Below the pieces are notes generated by a model. It did not search any database. It was given only the letters and a program-made list of their open reading frames with translations, and had not been told where the DNA came from. DNA of 64,000 nt from contig NZ_JAUSYN010000002.1 in assembly GCF_030816915.1 (NCBI RefSeq), positions 6,709,501 to 6,773,500 of the forward strand, given 5' to 3'. This DNA comes from Streptomyces sp. B3I8 (GTDB taxonomy: Bacteria; Actinomycetota; Actinomycetes; Streptomycetales; Streptomycetaceae). Position numbers and translations under genes: made by a program. How positions within the stretch are numbered: the first letter of the stretch is position 1; each line of letters begins with the position of its first letter. Shown piece after piece: positions 60,455-64,000 of the stretch.

Positions 60455-61339
60455 ATGTCTGCCGGCGGGGTACTGCGCGCACTGCGGGCCGCGATGTTCG
60501 CGGCCGTGTGCGTCGTGCTCGCCGCCGCCGGTCACGTCCTGATGTCCGGGGCGCCGGTGCCCTGGTGGGCCCTGGCCGCCGCCGTCGCCGCGGTCGGAGC
60601 CGTCGGCTGGGCGTTCGGGGCCAGGGAACGCCGGCGCACCACGGTGGCCGGGCTCACCGTCGCCGTACAGACGGCTCTGCACCTGGGCTTCACTCGCGCG
60701 CAGTCCGTACCGGGGCCGGGGGCGACCGCGCCCCCGGGCACGGCCGGGCTCCGGCAGTGGGCCGGCCACGTACTGTGCGGCGCCGACCCCGGGTCCGCCG
60801 CGGCGACCCGGGCCTACGACGTCGCCGTACAGGCGGGGCTCCTCCAGCGGGTACGGGACGGGCACGGCACCGGCGCCCTGCCGGCGTCGGCCATGGACGC
60901 CCTGTCGTCGACGGGCCCCCTGCCGACGGGCTCCACGGGCACGAGCTCCATGGCGCACGACATGGCCGCCATGTCCGGGACGGCAGGCATGCAGGGGATG
61001 TCGAGTATGCCGGGCATGGCGGAGACGCACTCCGCCGGTTGGCACGTCATGGCGCACGCGACCGGTACCGCATCCTGGGGCATGCTCGCCGCCCACCTGG
61101 TGGCCGCCGCGCTGTGCGGACTGTGGCTGGCGCAGGGCGAGCAGGCGGCCTTCGCGCTGGCCCGGGCCTGCGCCGACCGTGCCTTCGTCCCGCTGCGGCT
61201 CGTCCTCGCCGTACTCGTACCGCCCGAGGCGCCGGCCCCGCCGCGGCGCCTTCGGGAGCGTACGCACCGCCCGCGTCCGCGGCTGCTCGTCCACGCCTTC
61301 ACCACTCGGGGTCCACCCGGGGCGACCGCTGTCCTGTGA
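60455..61339 (+). CDS. Met/His-rich membrane protein, probable copper-related (294 aa)
   Basis: ATG at 60455. Two N-terminal membrane helices (about 15-55) are followed by a soluble stretch, and then a Met/His cluster at about 164-205 (SSMAHDMAAMSG, MQGMSSMPGMAETH, WHVMAHATG) next to another membrane helix (MLAAHLVAAALCGLWL). Repeated M-x-x-M and His resemble copper-binding segments of bacterial copper transport and resistance proteins. The C-terminus is basic. I do not recognise a named family. The CopA-like ATPase downstream supports a copper role. Confidence 0.65.
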   Translation: MSAGGVLRALRAAMFAAVCVVLAAAGHVLMSGAPVPWWALAAAVAAVGAVGWAFGARERRRTTVAGLTVAVQTALHLGFTRAQSVPGPGATAPPGTAGLRQWAGHVLCGADPGSAAATRAYDVAVQAGLLQRVRDGHGTGALPASAMDALSSTGPLPTGSTGTSSMAHDMAAMSGTAGMQGMSSMPGMAETHSAGWHVMAHATGTASWGMLAAHLVAAALCGLWLAQGEQAAFALARACADRAFVPLRLVLAVLVPPEAPAPPRRLRERTHRPRPRLLVHAFTTRGPPGATAVL

Positions 61340-61380
61340 CAGCCGGATCCCCGACGCCGTGACACGCACGGCGCGGGCCG

Positions 61381-61404
61381 CCGTTCACGCGTCCGCGTGA
61401 ACGG
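61381..61404. promoter_or_regulatory. 24-bp near-perfect palindrome before the sigma factor gene
   Basis: CCGTTCACGCG (61381-61391) is mirrored exactly by CGCGTGAACGG (61394-61404) around a 2-nt centre. It lies between the Met-rich protein gene (ends 61339) and the sigma factor start (61493). The short centre suits a dimeric repressor operator better than a hairpin terminator, although a terminator cannot be excluded. Confidence 0.45.
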
Positions 61405-61492
61405 ACCTCCCCACCCGTGCGGCCGGCCGACCACGGCCTCCGCGGCCCTTCGGCGCGCCCGCACGGGATCCGAGTGAAGGACCTAGGGACCC

Positions 61493-62104
61493 ATGACCCC
61501 TGCCCTGCCCGCGGTGACCGACGAGACGGTCACCGCCTGGGCGCTCGCCGCCGCCGGCGGCGACAACGAAGCGGTCGACCGCTTCGTGCGCGCCCTCCAG
61601 CACGACGTACGCCGCTACGTGGCCCACCTCGCCCACGACCCCCAGGCGGCCGACGACCTCACCCAGGACACGTTCCTGCGGGCCCTGACCGCGCTGCACC
61701 GCTTCGAGGGCCGCTCCTCGGCCCGGGTCTGGCTGCTGTCCATCGCCCGCCGGGCCGTCGCCGACAGCCTGCGCCGCGCCGCCGCCCGGCCCCGCAAGGC
61801 CGACACGGCCGACTGGCAGCTCGCCGTCGAACGCGCCCAGCCGCTCGGCCTGCCGGGCTTCGACGAGGGCGTCGCCCTCATGGATCTGGTGGACGCGCTG
61901 CCCGGCGACCGGCGCGAGGCGTTCGTCCTCACGCAACTGCTCGGCCTGCCGTACGGGGAGGCCGCCGAGGCGAGCGGCTGCCCGGTCGGCACCGTGCGCT
62001 CCCGGGTCTCCCGGGCGCGCGGCGCCCTGGCCGGCATGCTGGACGCCGAGTCCGGCACCCCGGCCCCGGCGCCGACCGCTCACGGGTCGCTCGCGATGAC
62101 GTAG
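61493..62104 (+). CDS. ECF-type RNA polymerase sigma factor (203 aa)
   Basis: ATG at 61493 with GAAGGA upstream. Region 2 is recognisable as ADDLTQDTFLRALTALHRFEG with SARVWLLSIARRAVADSLRR. Region 4 reads LPGDRREAFVLTQLLGLPYGEAAEASGCPVGTVRSRVSRARG, a helix-turn-helix for the -35 element. No anti-sigma gene lies directly next to it. Its place between two Met/His-rich protein genes suggests it answers to copper or envelope stress, which is inference. Confidence 0.92.
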   Translation: MTPALPAVTDETVTAWALAAAGGDNEAVDRFVRALQHDVRRYVAHLAHDPQAADDLTQDTFLRALTALHRFEGRSSARVWLLSIARRAVADSLRRAAARPRKADTADWQLAVERAQPLGLPGFDEGVALMDLVDALPGDRREAFVLTQLLGLPYGEAAEASGCPVGTVRSRVSRARGALAGMLDAESGTPAPAPTAHGSLAMT

Positions 62105-62202
62105 GTCACACCGGCCCCCGGGAACCCGGTGGCCCACCGCTCCGACTCCTGCACCGGTACGGCCCCACCCGGGGCCGTGCGAGGTGTTGGGAGTCGCGTC
62201 AG

Positions 62203-62445
62203 ATGGCACAGACCCGCCGGCCCGCCCCCGCGGCGGGTCCTTCCCTCCGCCGGGCGCTGCCCCCGCCGGCCCTGTTCGGATTCCTTCTGCTGCTGGTCGT
62301 GGCGTTCGCCGCGGCCTACGCCGTCGGAACCGGCGCGGGGCCGGTCGCGCCCGGCATGCACGGCTCCCAGGTGAGCCGGGACGGCGACGGAGGAGCCGAC
62401 GGCGGCACGGACATGGGGGACATGGGAGAGGGAGGCGGTCACTGA
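62203..62445 (+). CDS. Small membrane protein with Met/His/Asp tail (80 aa)
   Basis: ATG at 62203 with GGGAG about 9 bases upstream. A Pro/Arg-rich cytosolic start leads to one membrane helix (LFGFLLLLVVAFAAAYAVG) and a short outer tail containing MHGSQ, TDMGDMGEGGGH and several Asp. The tail could hand copper to or from the P-type ATPase, whose start codon overlaps this gene's stop by one base (TGATG). No named family was recognised. Confidence 0.75.
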   Translation: MAQTRRPAPAAGPSLRRALPPPALFGFLLLLVVAFAAAYAVGTGAGPVAPGMHGSQVSRDGDGGADGGTDMGDMGEGGGH

Positions 62446-64000
62446 TGTCCACGGGACAGGACACCGGACGGGGCGCGGCTGCGGTCACCGGACCGGCCGT
62501 CGGCGAGGTCGTCACCGATCTCCTCGTCGGCGGGATGACCTGCGGGGCGTGCGTGCAGCGCGTGGAGAAGAAGCTCGGCCGGCTGGAGGGGGTCACCGCC
62601 GCGGTGAACCTGGCCACCGGCCGGGCCCGGGTGCGGCATCCGTCCGGCGTCGGCCCCGAGGAACTGATCGCCACCGTCGAGCGCGCCGGGTACACGGCCG
62701 CGCTCCCGGCGCCGCCCACCCCGCGGACGCGCGCGGACGGCGACAGCGAGGAGGCGCGGGCACTGCGGCGGGAGCGCGACCGGCTGGTGGTCACCGTGCT
62801 GCTCGCCCTGCCGGTGCTCCTGCTGTCGATGATTCCCGCGTGGCAGTTCCGCGACTGGCAGTGGCTGTGCTTCGTCCTCGCCGCACCCGTCGTCGTCTGG
62901 GGCGCCCGGCCCTTCCACGTCCGGGCGGCCCGCGGACTGCGGCACGCGGCGGCGACCATGGACACGCTCGTCTCGCTCGGCGTCCTGGCCTCCTTCGCCT
63001 GGTCCTGCTACGCCCTCTTCCTGGGCGGCGCGGGCGACCCCGGCATGCGCATGCCGTTCAGCCTCGTGCCGTCCGCGACCGACGGCTCCGCGCCGGTGTA
63101 CCTCGAAGTGGCCGTGGGCGTCCCGCTGTTCGTCCTGCTCGGCCGGTATCTGGAGGCACGGGCGCGGCGGGGGACCGGCGCCGCCCTGCGCGCGCTGGCC
63201 ACGCTCGCCGTCAAGGAGGTGTCCGTGCGCGAGGGCGGACGGGAGCGGCTGGTCCCCGTCGAGGAGTTGCGCGTCGGACAGGTTTTCGTGGTGCGGCCCG
63301 GGGAACGGCCGGCCACCGACGGCGTCGTCGTGGAAGGCAACTCCGCGCTCGACCTCTCCCTGATCACCGGGGAGAGCAAACCGGTCGAGGTCGGCCCCGA
63401 CGCCCCGGTGACCGGCGGCGCCGTGAACGTCGGCGGCCTGCTCCTCGTGCGGGCCACGGCCGTCGGCACCGACACCCGGCTCGCCCGCATCACCGCGCTG
63501 GTGACCGAGGCGCAGGCGGGCAAGGCACGGGCCCAGCGGCTCGCGGACAAGGTCGCCGGGATCTTCGTCCCGGTGGTGCTCGTGCTCGCCGTCACGGTGC
63601 TCGGGTTCTGGCTCGGCGCCGGGGCGGAGCCGCAGGCCGCGCTCACCTCGTGCGTGGCCGTGCTGGTCGTGGCGTGCCCGTGCGCGCTGGGACTCGCGAC
63701 CCCGACCGCGCTGATGGCCGCCACCGGCCGGGGCGCCCAGCTCGGCGTCCTGGTCAGCGGGCCACGGGCGCTGGAGAGCCTGCGGCACCTGGACGCCGTG
63801 GTGCTCGACAAGACCGGCACGCTCACCTCCGGGCACATGAGCGTCGCCGCGGTCACCGAGGTGCCCGGCGGGCTCGGCGAGGAGACGGTGGTGCGGCTGG
63901 CGGCGGCGGTCGAACAGGGCTCCGAGCATCCGCTGGGCCGCGCCGTGGTGGCGTACGCGCGGCGTACCGCGCCCGGACGGGAACTGCCCGCCGTGCAGGG
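62445..64000 (+). CDS. copA: CopA-like heavy-metal P1B-type ATPase, partial (right edge)
   Basis: ATG at 62445, overlapping the previous stop. The first 518 residues are present. It has an N-terminal HMA domain with MTCGAC (Cys 33 and Cys 36), membrane helices, an actuator loop with TGES, the metal-site helix VVACPCALGLATP (Cys 411, Cys 413), the phosphorylation site DKTGT (Asp 455) and the nucleotide-domain SEHPLG. CPC plus the MxCxxC HMA indicates Cu(I) or Ag(I) transport, most likely export. The C-terminal part lies beyond the window. Confidence 0.92.
   Translation, partial: MSTGQDTGRGAAAVTGPAVGEVVTDLLVGGMTCGACVQRVEKKLGRLEGVTAAVNLATGRARVRHPSGVGPEELIATVERAGYTAALPAPPTPRTRADGDSEEARALRRERDRLVVTVLLALPVLLLSMIPAWQFRDWQWLCFVLAAPVVVWGARPFHVRAARGLRHAAATMDTLVSLGVLASFAWSCYALFLGGAGDPGMRMPFSLVPSATDGSAPVYLEVAVGVPLFVLLGRYLEARARRGTGAALRALATLAVKEVSVREGGRERLVPVEELRVGQVFVVRPGERPATDGVVVEGNSALDLSLITGESKPVEVGPDAPVTGGAVNVGGLLLVRATAVGTDTRLARITALVTEAQAGKARAQRLADKVAGIFVPVVLVLAVTVLGFWLGAGAEPQAALTSCVAVLVVACPCALGLATPTALMAATGRGAQLGVLVSGPRALESLRHLDAVVLDKTGTLTSGHMSVAAVTEVPGGLGEETVVRLAAAVEQGSEHPLGRAVVAYARRTAPGRELPAVQ

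Overview
The window is high-GC actinobacterial DNA, almost certainly Streptomyces. Coding frames are C/G-ending, several starts are GTG or TTG, and the core is a Streptomyces-type type VII secretion system (T7SS). No tRNA, rRNA, insertion sequence or CRISPR array was seen.

Positions 1-36147, minus strand: one uninterrupted reading frame of 12,049 codons starts at 36147 and runs off the left edge. It encodes a giant T7SS-linked polymorphic-toxin or polyprotein-like protein. In order it has an N-terminal WXG100-like helical domain, long low-complexity linkers, three caspase/CHAT-like His-Cys modules, a snapalysin-like HExxHxxGxxD zinc-protease module, and then a unit of about 2,900 residues repeated in tandem. 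That unit holds a large beta-rich part, a coiled coil, an OTU-like Cys-His domain and another HExxHxxGxxD domain. Two units are complete and a third is cut by the window edge. In my hand translation I met only five cysteines in the 12,049 residues, and all five sit in candidate protease sites.

Positions 36166-42423, minus strand: the genes upstream of the giant and read in the same direction. In transcription order they are two WXG100 proteins (42423 and 41954), a small T7SS-associated protein, an AAWKG-type repeat protein of 1,279 residues, a YbaB/EspL-like protein and a further WXG protein 18 bases upstream of the giant. Together they look like a substrate, partner and chaperone operon.

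Positions 42657-55119: the secretion machine. eccB and eccD are on the minus strand, eccC diverges on the plus strand, and mycP and a beta-helix/double-AAA+ EccA-like ATPase lie on the minus strand. A perfect 19-bp hairpin separates the convergent eccC and mycP. No eccE is present.

Positions 55401-57134: a membrane protein with a bulb-type (mannose-binding) lectin domain, divergent from the AAA+ gene. Positions 57225-60418: a FecCD-type ABC importer (lipoprotein, permease, ATPase) behind a possible cobalamin riboswitch. Positions 60455-64000: a probable copper cluster with a Met/His-rich membrane protein, an ECF sigma factor, a small Met/His-tailed membrane protein and a CopA-like P-type ATPase cut by the right edge.

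Working model (inference): EccB/C/D, MycP and the AAA+ protein export the WXG100 pair and the giant protein, and the giant's built-in proteases cleave it into separate effector pieces.
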